A stretch of DNA of 64,000 nucleotides from Robinsoniella peoriensis (GTDB lineage: Bacteria; Bacillota; Clostridia; Lachnospirales; Lachnospiraceae): assembly GCF_042680125.1 (NCBI RefSeq), contig NZ_JBHTNY010000028.1; one strand, written 5' to 3'. Positions 44,557 through 53,823 of this stretch are shown here, one piece after another; within the stretch, counting starts at the first letter, position 1; every line of letters begins with the position of its first letter. The translations under genes were made by a program, and so were the position numbers. The notes under the pieces are model-generated. The model ran no database searches and was not told the origin of the DNA. It was given only the letters and a program-made list of their open reading frames with translations.

Positions 44557-46617
44557 ATGCAGTTTGAAAAAGAATTAGAACGGCTGAACCAGTACCAGAG
44601 GGAAGCAGTGCTGGATGAAAGCGATGCCTGTATCGTAAATGCTAACGTGGGCAGCGGTAAAACGACGGTATTAATTTCTAAGATCATGTACCTGCATAAT
44701 GTGAGAAATGTTCCATATCAGAATATGGTGGTACTTACGTTTACCAATAAAGCGGCAAATGAAATAAAAGAACGTCTGACTGGTACTGATGCGGGAATTC
44801 CAATGGATGAGCTGGAGACTTTCGGGACCTTTCACAGTGTTGCACTCCATCTTTTAAGAAGTAAGCTGCCTCTTGAAAAGATTGGGTATACAAAGGGCTT
44901 TCTTGTGATAGAACCAGAAGAAGAACTGGACATTGCAATGCAGGTGATCGAGAAAGAGAAACTGGTTATTAAATATAAAAATCGTTTAAAGAAACGTTTG
45001 GAGCAGGCGATGACGGGGCAGATAACAGAAAATAATTCCAGCATCCGGGATGATATTTTCAAACTGGTGAAGATGTTGAAAGAAGAGAAGGTACATCAAA
45101 ATAAAATGTCTTTTTCGGATCTTTTGCAGAATACAAATCAATTATTGGAAGATCATAGTATGGAAGCCAAATGGATAATTATTGATGAGGTGCAGGACTG
45201 TGATAAAATGCAGCTGGATTTTATCGAAAGATTTATGAATGGAGACACCAGACTGTTTGCTGTGGGAGATCCAAACCAGATTATATACAGCTGGAGAGGA
45301 AGCACCTGGAATGTATTTTATATTTTAAAGGATAAATATCATGCTAAGGAATTATCCCTTCCCATTAATTATCGTTCCAGCAGTTCTATTTTAGAAGTAG
45401 CAAAGTGTTTTTTACAGAATGGAACTCCGTTAAAGGGTATGCGGGACACAGGGAATAAAATTATTTTGAAGAACCATTATAATCCCTTTAACGAAGCCTG
45501 CTATCTGTCCGGTAAAATAAGGGAGCTTCAGTCGGAAGGTGTGCCGCTTAATGAAATTGCTGTATTTTACCGATTGCAGAATCAGTCCGAAGTCTTTGAG
45601 AAGGTATTTGCAGAAAATGGAATCCCATTTGAAGTTTCTATGAAAAAGACGATACAGGATATTCCGGTTCTAAAGTGGATGGTGAAACTGCTGCGTTTTT
45701 GTGTAAATCCGGATGACGATTTGTCGGGAATCTATGTGTTAAGTCATCGGGATTATGGAGAGCGGCTGACGAAAAAAGAAGCCGTAAAACTGTTAAAAGA
45801 CCAGAATGGGAATCATGTGGGTATTTCAAAATTATATGATAAAATGATGGCTTTTACGGAACAGAGCAGCGAATTACATAATCCCTTAGAACTTTTCCGG
45901 TATTTTGCATTGGATGAGTATCTTATGCCTACTTCATCTGCTTATACACAAGACAGGCAGGTGGTCATAGATTTGGCAGAGATTATCTTTTCCTATATTA
46001 AGGAAAAGCAGATGATGTTTTTGGATGGATTGACGGATTTCCTGAATTCTTCAGCACTTTATGGGATAAATATATTACAGAAAGATGTTCACAGTGAGGA
46101 AGACTCGGTGAAGCTGATGACACTGCATGCTTCTAAGGGGCTTGAGTTTTCCCATGTTTTTATTACGGGAGTGAATTATGGACTGATTCCTTTACGGACA
46201 AAGGATTTCGAAGAGGAGGACGAGGAAAGAAGGCTGTTTTTTGTAGGCATTACCAGGGCAAAAGATTATCTTGAGATTTCATATTATACGAATCCGGATT
46301 TTTATCGGGTGATGCCCGGTGAAAGCAGATATATCCATATGATTCCCGCCCATCTGATTGAGGATGAAGCAGGTGTAAAAAGTGAAGTGAATCTGCAGGA
46401 ACTCAAAAGGCAGATACAGGAAGCAAAAAATGAGGGGGCAAAGGAAAAGTCATCCAATGCGGTACCGGAAGAGCAGGTTTCCCAGGGAATGGTAAAACAT
46501 AAGAAATATGGGACGGGTAAGATATTAAAAGAAGATGACCTTATGATTGTGGCAGAGTTTGAAAATTATGGAGTGAAAGAATTTATGAAAGCTTTTAGTG
46601 AGTTAGAGCGTGTTTGA
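44557..46617 (+). CDS. UvrD/PcrA-like superfamily 1 helicase
   Basis: 686 residues. Motif I NVGSGKTT near 30-37, LTFTNKAANEIKER, FGTFHSVAL, DEVQDCDKMQ near 210, GDPNQIIYSWRG, LPINYRSS, LMTLHASKGLEF and FVGITRAKD cover all SF1A motifs. The C-terminal 70 residues carry a tudor-like tail (VKHKKYGTGKILKE...VAEFENYGVKEF). A small helicase-repair unit with the MrfA-like gene is likely. The last codons and stop fall within a solo end of MITE 2. Confidence 0.92.
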   Translation: MQFEKELERLNQYQREAVLDESDACIVNANVGSGKTTVLISKIMYLHNVRNVPYQNMVVLTFTNKAANEIKERLTGTDAGIPMDELETFGTFHSVALHLLRSKLPLEKIGYTKGFLVIEPEEELDIAMQVIEKEKLVIKYKNRLKKRLEQAMTGQITENNSSIRDDIFKLVKMLKEEKVHQNKMSFSDLLQNTNQLLEDHSMEAKWIIIDEVQDCDKMQLDFIERFMNGDTRLFAVGDPNQIIYSWRGSTWNVFYILKDKYHAKELSLPINYRSSSSILEVAKCFLQNGTPLKGMRDTGNKIILKNHYNPFNEACYLSGKIRELQSEGVPLNEIAVFYRLQNQSEVFEKVFAENGIPFEVSMKKTIQDIPVLKWMVKLLRFCVNPDDDLSGIYVLSHRDYGERLTKKEAVKLLKDQNGNHVGISKLYDKMMAFTEQSSELHNPLELFRYFALDEYLMPTSSAYTQDRQVVIDLAEIIFSYIKEKQMMFLDGLTDFLNSSALYGINILQKDVHSEEDSVKLMTLHASKGLEFSHVFITGVNYGLIPLRTKDFEEEDEERRLFFVGITRAKDYLEISYYTNPDFYRVMPGESRYIHMIPAHLIEDEAGVKSEVNLQELKRQIQEAKNEGAKEKSSNAVPEEQVSQGMVKHKKYGTGKILKEDDLMIVAEFENYGVKEFMKAFSELERV

Positions 46618-46623
46618 AAATTC
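46605..46623 (+). repeat. Solo terminal repeat of MITE-like element 2
   Basis: AGAGCGTGTTTGAAAATTC matches the left end of the 162-bp elements, but no body follows. It contains the stop codon of the UvrD-like helicase gene, so it may be a relic of an excised or eroded copy, or a chance match. Confidence 0.5.
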
Positions 46624-46735
46624 TTTTTCTTAATTGGATACCCTGCTTTGCGGACGGCATCCGCCTTCTTTTCTGGTTTTCCGGTGATTGTCAGCTTCAT
46701 GTAATATGAGATATCCGTGAAATTAAAATATATAC

Positions 46736-46764
46736 TTGTCTGGAAATAAATTTTAATGTATAAT
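46736..46764 (+). promoter_or_regulatory. Promoter of the 5-oxoproline operon
   Basis: TTGTCT and TATAAT are separated by 17 bases, 64 bases before the transporter start. No clear operator was seen beside it. Confidence 0.65.
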
Positions 46765-46827
46765 TTTACTATTACAGTCACTCTATGTATGTGACTATGG
46801 TAAAAAAAGAAAGAGAGAGGGAATTGT

Positions 46828-48033
46828 ATGGAAGAAAAGAAAAAATCAAATGGTGGTGCACTGCTGGGAGCTGCATTTATCATGGCTACATCAGCAATTG
46901 GTCCTGGGTTTTTAACACAGACAGCAAAGTTTACAAGTGATTTCCAGGCAAGCTTCGGATTTGTTATTTTAGTTTCTATTTTACTGGCCATCGTCGTTCA
47001 GATGAATGTCTGGCGTGTGCTTTGTGTATCCGGGATGCGCGGACAGGATGTGGCAAATAAGTTACTCCCGGGATTAGGTTATTTTGTAGCATTGCTGGTT
47101 GTATTAGGCGGCCTGGTATTTAATATTGGCAACGTAGGCGGCGGTGCTTTGGGATTCAATACGTTATTAGGGCTTCCGCTGACAGCCGGATATATTTTAG
47201 CCGGAGCGATTGCCATCGCTGTATTTTTACTTAAAAATGCCACAAAGGCAATGGATACTCTGACAAAAGTGCTCGGCGGAGTGATGATTGTTGTAATTTT
47301 TGTGGTTATCGTAATTGTAAAGCCTCCTGTTGGACAGGCTATTAAAGAAACTTTTATCCCGTCTACAGGTGCGGTAGCGCTGTTCCCTGCAATATTAACG
47401 TTACTTGGCGGAACCGTAGGAGGTTATATTACCTTTGCCGGTGCCCATCGTCTGATTGACGCAGGCATTACAAAGAAAGAGAATTTAAAAGAAGTTAACA
47501 AGAGTTCTATCATGGGTATCGGAATTGCAACGATCGTGCGTATTTTCTTATTCCTTGCAATTCTTGGTGTAGTGGCAAAAGGCCTTACTTTAGATCCAAA
47601 CAACCCGGCAGCGGATGCATTCAGCCAGGGTGCAGGTGAGCTGGGCTACCGATTCTTTGGATTAGTATTGCTTTGTGCAGCAGTTACCTCTATTGTAGGT
47701 GCGGCTTATACATCCGTTTCATTCATGAAGACTCTGAGCAAGACGGTTGCAAAATATGAAAAATGGGTTACCATTGCTTTCATTGCAGTATCAACTCTGG
47801 TTATGGCGATTCTTGGACAGCCGGCTACTCTTCTGGTTCTGGCTGGTGCATTAAATGGCCTGATCTTACCGGTTACTTTAGGTGTATGCCTTGTGGCATC
47901 CCAGAAAAAAAGTATCATGGGACAAGATTACAAGCATCCGAAGTGGCTGTTGATTCTTGGTATCCTGGTAGTTCTGCTTGCAGCATATCTTGGAGTTACT
48001 TCACTTTCAGGTCTTGGTAAGTTATTCGCATAG
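46828..48033 (+). CDS. Nramp-superfamily transporter (YcsG-like), likely for 5-oxoproline
   Basis: 401 residues with eleven hydrophobic segments. The first segment reads SAIGPGFLTQTAKF; true manganese transporters have DPGN here, so the metal-binding Asp and Asn are missing. The closest known type is YcsG, an Nramp relative found with pxp genes in Bacillus. The location suggests uptake of 5-oxoproline or a related amide (inference). AGAGAGGG precedes the ATG. It is the first gene of the operon. Confidence 0.8.
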   Translation: MEEKKKSNGGALLGAAFIMATSAIGPGFLTQTAKFTSDFQASFGFVILVSILLAIVVQMNVWRVLCVSGMRGQDVANKLLPGLGYFVALLVVLGGLVFNIGNVGGGALGFNTLLGLPLTAGYILAGAIAIAVFLLKNATKAMDTLTKVLGGVMIVVIFVVIVIVKPPVGQAIKETFIPSTGAVALFPAILTLLGGTVGGYITFAGAHRLIDAGITKKENLKEVNKSSIMGIGIATIVRIFLFLAILGVVAKGLTLDPNNPAADAFSQGAGELGYRFFGLVLLCAAVTSIVGAAYTSVSFMKTLSKTVAKYEKWVTIAFIAVSTLVMAILGQPATLLVLAGALNGLILPVTLGVCLVASQKKSIMGQDYKHPKWLLILGILVVLLAAYLGVTSLSGLGKLFA

Positions 48034-48089
48034 AAAATACAAAGGTGTAGTCACTATGATTGCACCTTTTTGAAATAGGAGAGAGCATA

Positions 48090-48818
48090 ATGCTGAAAAT
48101 TGAAATTCTAACAGCAGGTGATTCTGCGATTTTGATTGAGTTTGGCAAAGAGATCAGCCCGGAAATCAATCGGAAAATTACGGCTATTGTACAGCTGATT
48201 AAGGAACAGCAGATCGAAGGAATTGTAGACACAATTCCCGCTTTCTGCTCCTTATTGGTGAATTACGATCCCAGAATTATCTCATATGAGAAAATTGTGG
48301 AGCGCATGCGGCAATTAGTAAAAGTGGATGTTATGGCTGAGGTTGGTGAAAAACGGATTATTGAAATCCCTGTCTGCTACGGCGGGGATTTTGGACCGGA
48401 TATTGAAACCGTTGCCGAAAATGCAAAGATGTCCCGGGAAGAAGTGATTAAATTGCATTCTTCCAAAGATTATCTGATTTATATGCTTGGTTTTCTGCCC
48501 GGATTTTCATACCTGGGAGGTCTGGATGAGCGTCTTCATACACCGCGTCTGGCTAATCCCAGAATTAAGATTAATGCTGGAAGTGTAGGCATCGGCGGTT
48601 CCCAGACAGGAATTTATCCACTGGATTCTCCGGGAGGCTGGCAGTTGATCGGTTTAACTCCGGTGAAGACATATGATCCGAAAAGAGAAGTGCCTATTTT
48701 ATTTGAGGCTGGGGATTATATCCGTTTCGTACCTATCGATGAAGCAGAGTTTTACCGCATAAAAGAATTAGCCAATAAGGGCGAATATCAGTGTATCGTT
48801 CATGAAGGAGGTGTGTAA
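48090..48818 (+). CDS. pxpB: 5-oxoprolinase subunit PxpB (KipI-like)
   Basis: 242 residues of the KipI / allophanate-hydrolase subunit 1 family: SAILIEFGKEISPEIN at the start, CYGGDFGPDIETVAEN, and MLGFLPGFSYLGGLDERL, then GSVGIGGSQTGIYPLDSPGGWQ, the family signature. ATG at 48090 after AGGAGAG. With PxpC and PxpA it forms the ATP-dependent 5-oxoprolinase that opens 5-oxoproline to glutamate (established in other bacteria). One base separates it from pxpC. Confidence 0.93.
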   Translation: MLKIEILTAGDSAILIEFGKEISPEINRKITAIVQLIKEQQIEGIVDTIPAFCSLLVNYDPRIISYEKIVERMRQLVKVDVMAEVGEKRIIEIPVCYGGDFGPDIETVAENAKMSREEVIKLHSSKDYLIYMLGFLPGFSYLGGLDERLHTPRLANPRIKINAGSVGIGGSQTGIYPLDSPGGWQLIGLTPVKTYDPKREVPILFEAGDYIRFVPIDEAEFYRIKELANKGEYQCIVHEGGV

Positions 48819-48819
48819 G

Positions 48820-49824
48820 ATGGGATTTCGCGTATTAAAAGGAGGCATGCTGACAACGGTACAGGATTTAGGAAGAACAGGTTACCAGAGTCAGGGATTT
48901 GGTGTGTCAGGAGTAATGGATGTACGTTCCTTTAAGATTGCAAATCTGCTTTTAGACAATCCGGAAAATGAAGCGGCGCTTGAGATCACTTTGATTGGTC
49001 CTACATTGGAATTCACATCCGCTACGATTATTGCCATTACCGGAGGGGATTTCCAGCCGATGATTAATAAAAAACCGGCGCCAATGTATACGGCTATTTA
49101 CATGAATAAGGGTGATATACTGGAATTCCAGAGTGCCAGAACAGGCAGCAGGGCATATATTGCGTTTTCAAGCTATCTGGATATTCCTGTTATCATGGGA
49201 AGCCGCTCCACCAATATCAGAAGCAGGGTAGGGGGATATAAAGGAAGAAAACTTCAGGCGGGAGATTATGTGGGATTCCGTATAAAAAGGAGATATCTGC
49301 CATACTTTTTATCCAGAAATCTGGATCTGGATGAATTTGACCAGGAGGATGCTACGCTGAGAGTGGTGTTAGGACCCCAGGACAGTCATTTCACAAAGCA
49401 GGGGATGGAAAGCTTTCTGGGCAGTGAATATGAGGTAACCAGTGACTTTGACCGTATGGGATGCCGGCTGGAAGGTCCTTTTGTAGCTTATAAAAATACG
49501 GCGGATATTATTTCAGATGGTATTACAATGGGATCTGTACAGGTTCCGTCCCATGGAAAGCCGATTATTATGTTGTCTGACAGACAGACTACCGGGGGTT
49601 ATGCCAAGATCGCAACCGTTGCATCAGTGGATATTCCTAAGCTGGTACAGAGAAAGACAGATCATAAGATACGGTTTCAGGCAATTACTGTTACAGAAGC
49701 CCAGAGTCTTTATCTGGATGAGATAAGAGAAATGGATGATTTCCGAAAAGAAATACACAGGCCCTGTAAAGAAGTTTTGGACTGCCGTCTGGTTGCCAAG
49801 CGGTTGGAAAAACTCTTTTCATAG
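48820..49824 (+). CDS. pxpC: 5-oxoprolinase subunit PxpC (KipA-like)
   Basis: 334 residues of the biotin-dependent-carboxylase-like / KipA family: GMLTTVQDLGRTGYQSQGF, SGVMDVRSFKIAN, LGPQDSHFTKQG, DFDRMGCRLEG, and DGITMGSVQVPSHGKPI. ATG at 48820 after GGAGGTG. Partner of PxpB; the two often occur fused in other organisms. Confidence 0.93.
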   Translation: MGFRVLKGGMLTTVQDLGRTGYQSQGFGVSGVMDVRSFKIANLLLDNPENEAALEITLIGPTLEFTSATIIAITGGDFQPMINKKPAPMYTAIYMNKGDILEFQSARTGSRAYIAFSSYLDIPVIMGSRSTNIRSRVGGYKGRKLQAGDYVGFRIKRRYLPYFLSRNLDLDEFDQEDATLRVVLGPQDSHFTKQGMESFLGSEYEVTSDFDRMGCRLEGPFVAYKNTADIISDGITMGSVQVPSHGKPIIMLSDRQTTGGYAKIATVASVDIPKLVQRKTDHKIRFQAITVTEAQSLYLDEIREMDDFRKEIHRPCKEVLDCRLVAKRLEKLFS

Positions 49825-49855
49825 ATAAAAGCAGATAAGAAAGAGAGGTATTTAA

Positions 49856-50281
49856 ATGGATTTAGAAAAGATAGAGGGATTGATAAAAATAATTGAAAAG
49901 TCATCTTTGACAACGTTTTCCATCAAAGAAGGAGACGTAAAGATTTCTATGAGCAAGATTAAGTATGCTCCTGGAGCAGCAGAAGGTATGACTGTTAATA
50001 CTTCAGCTCAGGAGGAAGGTAATCCCGCGGAAGAAGAAGAGCAGTGTTTTATAACATCGCCTATTGTAGGAACTTTTTATGCGGCGGCATCACCCGATGA
50101 ACCGGCATTTGTTAAAGTAGGTGATGTGGTAAAGGGCGGACAGACTGTCTGCATACTGGAAGCGATGAAGCTGATGAATGAGATTGAAAGCGATTTTGAC
50201 TGTGAAATTGAAGCTGTTCTGGTAAGCAATGAACAAAAAGTAGAATATGGACAGCCGCTGTTTCGCGTAAACAAATTATAG
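49856..50281 (+). CDS. accB: Biotin carboxyl carrier protein of the pxp operon
   Basis: 141 residues. A short N-terminal helix region and acidic linker lead to a biotinyl domain with ITSPIVGTFYAAASPDEPAF and the biotin-lysine motif ILEAMKLMNE (Lys105). No accA or accD is nearby, so this and the next gene are dedicated to the pxp pathway and not to fatty-acid synthesis (inference from context). Confidence 0.92.
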   Translation: MDLEKIEGLIKIIEKSSLTTFSIKEGDVKISMSKIKYAPGAAEGMTVNTSAQEEGNPAEEEEQCFITSPIVGTFYAAASPDEPAFVKVGDVVKGGQTVCILEAMKLMNEIESDFDCEIEAVLVSNEQKVEYGQPLFRVNKL

Positions 50282-50302
50282 GCATAAAGGGAGGATTGGA
50301 CT

Positions 50303-51649
50303 GTGTTTAAAAAAATATTAATAGCCAATCGGGGTGAGATAGCAGTTCGAATTATCCGCGCATGCCGTAACCTGGGCATTCGCAGTGTAGCGATATATTC
50401 CAAAGAGGACAAAGACAGCCTTCATGTACAGCTGGCAGACCAGCGTATCTGTATTGGCGAGGGTCCTGCAAAGAACAGTTATTTAAATATGGAACGCATT
50501 ATCAGTGCGGCAAATAATATGGCTGCTGATGCTATACACCCGGGATTTGGATTTTTATCTGAGAACAGTGATTTTGTGCGGATGTGTGATGAGAATGGAA
50601 TCACGTTCATCGGTCCATCCGCTGATGTAATTGACAGTATGGGCAATAAATCCCATGCCAGAAAGACAATGATGGATGCAGGCGTACCGGTTGTTCCGGG
50701 AACAAAAGAACCGGTCTATGAGGCTGAGGCAGGTGCAAAGATTGCAAAAGAAATCGGGTATCCGGTTATGATTAAGGCATCTTCCGGCGGCGGCGGTAAA
50801 GGTATGCGTGTTGCAAAAAATGAAGATGAATTTGAGTTTCAGTTTAATATGGCGCAGCGGGAATCAGCCAATGCTTTTGGTGATGATACCATGTACATTG
50901 AGCGTTTTATTGAGAATCCAAGGCATGTGGAGATACAGATTATTGCAGATGCATATGCAAATGTAGTAGCTCTGGGAGAGCGTGACTGTTCGGTGCAGAG
51001 AAATCACCAGAAATTGATTGAGGAATCGCCATCACCTGCTATTTCAGAGGAAATGCGGGAGGAAATGAACCGCTATGCAATACTGGCAGCGAAGACCGTA
51101 AATTACACAAATGCCGGAACGATAGAGTTTATTGTAGATCCAAAAGGCAACTTTTTCTTTATGGAAATGAATACCCGTATCCAGGTAGAACATGGTGTTA
51201 CAGAGATGGTTACCGGTACGGATTTAATTATAGAACAGATCCGTATTGCTATGGGTGAAAAATTGAGCTTTAACCAAAGTGACATTATTCTTCGCGGACA
51301 TGCTATTGAATGCCGTATAAATGCCGAGATTCCGGAGAAAAACTTTATGCCAAGTCCGGGTGTGATTAAACATATGCATCTTCCGGCAGGAAATGGAGTG
51401 CGTGTGGATACCGGGCTTTATACCGGGTACCGCATTCCATCCGAATATGATTCTATGATTGCAAAAGTTATTGTCCACGCACCGGACAGAGAAGCAGCAT
51501 TACAGAAGATGCGTTCCGCGTTGGATGAAATGGTGATTATGGGAATCGAGACAAACATTGATTTTCAGTATCAGATACTGAAGCACCCTACATTTTGTGA
51601 GGGAAAAGCCGATACCGGATTTATTGAACAGTTGATGAAACTGAGTTAG
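50303..51649 (+). CDS. accC: Biotin carboxylase of the pxp operon
   Basis: 448 residues, the full length of AccC: ANRGEIAVRIIRACRNLGIR, the ATP-grasp glycine loop KASSGGGGKGMRVA, MYIERFIENPRHVEIQI and EMNTRIQVEHGVTEMVTG. The start is GTG at 50303 after GGGAGG. It carboxylates biotin on the AccB partner using ATP and bicarbonate. Its transfer partner here is not obvious; PxpC has carboxyltransferase-like ancestry. Confidence 0.93.
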   Translation: MFKKILIANRGEIAVRIIRACRNLGIRSVAIYSKEDKDSLHVQLADQRICIGEGPAKNSYLNMERIISAANNMAADAIHPGFGFLSENSDFVRMCDENGITFIGPSADVIDSMGNKSHARKTMMDAGVPVVPGTKEPVYEAEAGAKIAKEIGYPVMIKASSGGGGKGMRVAKNEDEFEFQFNMAQRESANAFGDDTMYIERFIENPRHVEIQIIADAYANVVALGERDCSVQRNHQKLIEESPSPAISEEMREEMNRYAILAAKTVNYTNAGTIEFIVDPKGNFFFMEMNTRIQVEHGVTEMVTGTDLIIEQIRIAMGEKLSFNQSDIILRGHAIECRINAEIPEKNFMPSPGVIKHMHLPAGNGVRVDTGLYTGYRIPSEYDSMIAKVIVHAPDREAALQKMRSALDEMVIMGIETNIDFQYQILKHPTFCEGKADTGFIEQLMKLS

Positions 51650-51697
51650 AAAATGATATATCTAAATATTCATAAAGTGAGATGAAAGGAGTTTCCT

Positions 51698-52465
51698 ATG
51701 TATAAAGTGGATTTAAACAGCGACCTTGGCGAAAGCTTCGGACACTATACAATTGGAATGGATGACCGTGTGATTCCATTTATCACATCCGCAAATGTGG
51801 CATGCGGATATCATGCTTCTGATCCGGTTGTTATGGAAAAGACAGCAGCGATTGCGAAAAAAGAAGGGGTGCGGGTAGGTGCGCATCCGGGACTGCCGGA
51901 TCTTATGGGATTTGGCAGACGCGTTATGGACATCACACCAGGGGAAGCAAAAGCCTATACGCTTTATCAGATCGGAGCATTGGCCGGAATCTGTAAAGCA
52001 CAGGGTATCAGCCTGCAGCATGTAAAACCGCATGGAGCCCTTTATAATATGGCAGCAAAGGATTATGAACTTGCAAAGGGTATCTGTGAGGCAATTTATG
52101 AATTTGACAAGAATCTGATAGTTTTGGCGTTATCCGGCGGAGAGCTGGCAAAGGCAGCTGCCGACTGTGGGCTTCGTACTGCACTGGAAGTATTTGCAGA
52201 CCGTGCTTATGAAGAAGACGGAACTCTGGTTAACCGGAGAAAAGAAGGCTCTATGATTACGGACGAAGAAGAAGCGATAGCAAGAGTTGTCCGTATGGTA
52301 AAAGAAGGAAAGGTTACTGCGATTACCGGAAAAGATATACCGATTAAAGCAGATTCAGTGTGTGTGCACGGAGATGGCGAAAAAGCCCTGGCATTTGTAG
52401 AAAAGATCCGTAAAACACTGATAGATGAAGGTGTGGAAATCAGCCCGCTGGATGAGATCGTGTAA
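51698..52465 (+). CDS. pxpA: 5-oxoprolinase subunit PxpA (LamB/YcsF family)
   Basis: 255 residues, typical length. VDLNSDLGESFGHYTIG, ITSANVACGYHASDP, GAHPGLPDLMGFGRR and VKPHGALYN are the LamB/YcsF family signatures, with the conserved Asp, His and Glu residues of the metal-type active site. AAAGGAG precedes the ATG. Last gene of the operon. A second copy of its final 22 coding bases occurs at 57628. Confidence 0.93.
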   Translation: MYKVDLNSDLGESFGHYTIGMDDRVIPFITSANVACGYHASDPVVMEKTAAIAKKEGVRVGAHPGLPDLMGFGRRVMDITPGEAKAYTLYQIGALAGICKAQGISLQHVKPHGALYNMAAKDYELAKGICEAIYEFDKNLIVLALSGGELAKAAADCGLRTALEVFADRAYEEDGTLVNRRKEGSMITDEEEAIARVVRMVKEGKVTAITGKDIPIKADSVCVHGDGEKALAFVEKIRKTLIDEGVEISPLDEIV

Positions 52466-52496
52466 GATTTATAGAATATTTATTGGAAATTGTTGT

Positions 52497-52542
52497 AAAA
52501 ACGCCTGTTCATGATAGTTTATATCATGAAACAGGCGTTTTT
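52497..52542 (+). terminator. Terminator of the pxp operon
   Basis: AAAACGCCTGTT / AACAGGCGTTTT extended by CATGATA / TATCATG, with one bulged A and a 5-base loop, then T residues. A diverged copy of the same hairpin lies at 57690-57732. Confidence 0.85.
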
Positions 52543-52555
52543 AGAATTAACGTAT

Positions 52556-52620
52556 TTATTTGTTAGAAAGTATTTCCAGAATGGCAGGTATTTCAGCTTG
52601 GAGCCCGGCTGCCGGAAAGT
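52556..52620 (-). pseudogene. C-terminal relic of a paralogue of the gene at 57742
   Basis: The minus strand reads AGLQAEIPAILEILSNK then stop, matching the end of the membrane protein encoded at 57742 (QLQSEIPAILDILSIK). Nothing upstream continues the match. It shows that the order pxpA-terminator-this gene existed here before the AraC/ABC segment came between, or that the region was duplicated. Confidence 0.65.
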
Positions 52621-52675
52621 TTGGGGAAAACTCAAATATATGCTTGCTTATAAAAAGAAAAGCTGATAAAATGCG

Positions 52676-52691
52676 GTTAGATATAGCTAAC
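52676..52691. promoter_or_regulatory. GTTAG-N6-CTAAC palindrome before the AraC gene
   Basis: GTTAG-atatag-CTAAC ends one base before the presumed ATG. The same palindrome with a different centre lies at 53807. The half-sites resemble DtxR/IdeR-type iron-repressor boxes (TTAGG...CCTAA), which fits iron control of a siderophore-type ABC system (inference). Confidence 0.5.
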
Positions 52692-52692
52692 T

Positions 52693-53751
52693 ATGTGGGA
52701 TATAACCAAGCATCATATATCTGCTTTGAAATATGATATGGGGATAGGTAATGATATTCTATGTATAAAAGTAAAAGAAGGTGAAGTATTGAACGGAATA
52801 GATTTATCATCGGTACGGATGGATTTTAGAGGATTTGGCTTTTCAAAAAGGGAAGTAAACGAATTGATTCAAGAATATAGCATAAATGAACCGAAAAACA
52901 AAGTACATATAACAGCTTATATGATTTTGCCGGGAGTTGAGATTTTTTGCACAGATTATCAGACACATGAACATTTATATGGAAAGGTGAATGAATGCAA
53001 TTATTATCAGATTGCATATTCCCATAAAGGTGTTTATGAAAGCAGGATTGACGGGCATCGGTTTCTTAGACTTTCTGAGGGTGAAATTTCCATGATGACA
53101 AATACGTATCAGAGTTTTGATTCTCATACACCCATGGGATATTTTCAGGGAATCAATATCATTTTTTATCCGCAGATGATAGGAGGAGAAGCAATTGACT
53201 TTCTCGGATTGTTTGCGATTGATATTAACGAGCTTTTTAAAACGCACCTTCAGGGTAAACGATTTGAGCGATTTGTTTGTGACGGTCATATCAAAAAAGT
53301 CCTCGAAGCATTATATGAAGCATCCAGAGAGGGCGACTATATTCATATGAAAATACATGTTCTACACTTGCTGACAGAATTTGTCCATTATGAAGGAGCC
53401 AGACAGAAGAAATATCATGTCGTTACAGATAAGAAAACAGAAACAATCAGTCAGATCAAAAACTATATAGAAAAGAATATGCAGAAGCATTTTACCATTA
53501 GGGAGCTGTCTGCACATTTCCATATATCGGAGACAGGACTTAAGGATAATTTTAAAGTCATTTATGGTTGCAGTCCTTATGAATTCTTAAAAGGATGCCG
53601 CATGGAATGGGCCGCTAAAAGGCTGAAAACAACAAATGAATCCATAGCGGATATAGGCAACGCAATCGGGTACGAGAATCCAAGTAAGTTTTCAGCAGCT
53701 TTTTCAAGTATCTACGGTTTAACACCAATTAAATATAGAAAAAATGGCTAA
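52693..53751 (+). CDS. AraC family regulator of the siderophore-type ABC genes
   Basis: 352 residues: an N-terminal ligand-sensing region of about 240 residues without a clear named domain and a C-terminal AraC double helix-turn-helix (IRELSAHFHISETGLKDNFK; IADIGNAIGYENPSKFSAAF; YGLTPIKYRKNG). It belongs to the YbtA-like group seen with iron-siderophore ABC half-transporters. The ATG at 52693 has no strong ribosome site; an in-frame start at 52738 is possible. A palindrome overlaps the start region. Confidence 0.82.
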   Translation: MWDITKHHISALKYDMGIGNDILCIKVKEGEVLNGIDLSSVRMDFRGFGFSKREVNELIQEYSINEPKNKVHITAYMILPGVEIFCTDYQTHEHLYGKVNECNYYQIAYSHKGVYESRIDGHRFLRLSEGEISMMTNTYQSFDSHTPMGYFQGINIIFYPQMIGGEAIDFLGLFAIDINELFKTHLQGKRFERFVCDGHIKKVLEALYEASREGDYIHMKIHVLHLLTEFVHYEGARQKKYHVVTDKKTETISQIKNYIEKNMQKHFTIRELSAHFHISETGLKDNFKVIYGCSPYEFLKGCRMEWAAKRLKTTNESIADIGNAIGYENPSKFSAAFSSIYGLTPIKYRKNG

Positions 53752-53806
53752 ATGGAGTATTTTGACTAAACAGAGTGGAAGAATATTCCTCTATTTTGTA
53801 TTATTG

Positions 53807-53822
53807 GTTAGGTGAAGCTAAC
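53807..53822. promoter_or_regulatory. GTTAG-N6-CTAAC palindrome before the ABC genes
   Basis: GTTAG-gtgaag-CTAAC, followed by TATG exactly as at 52676-52695. Two copies of one site, one before the regulator and one before the transporter segment, point to a shared metalloregulator. Confidence 0.55.
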
Positions 53823-53823
53823 T

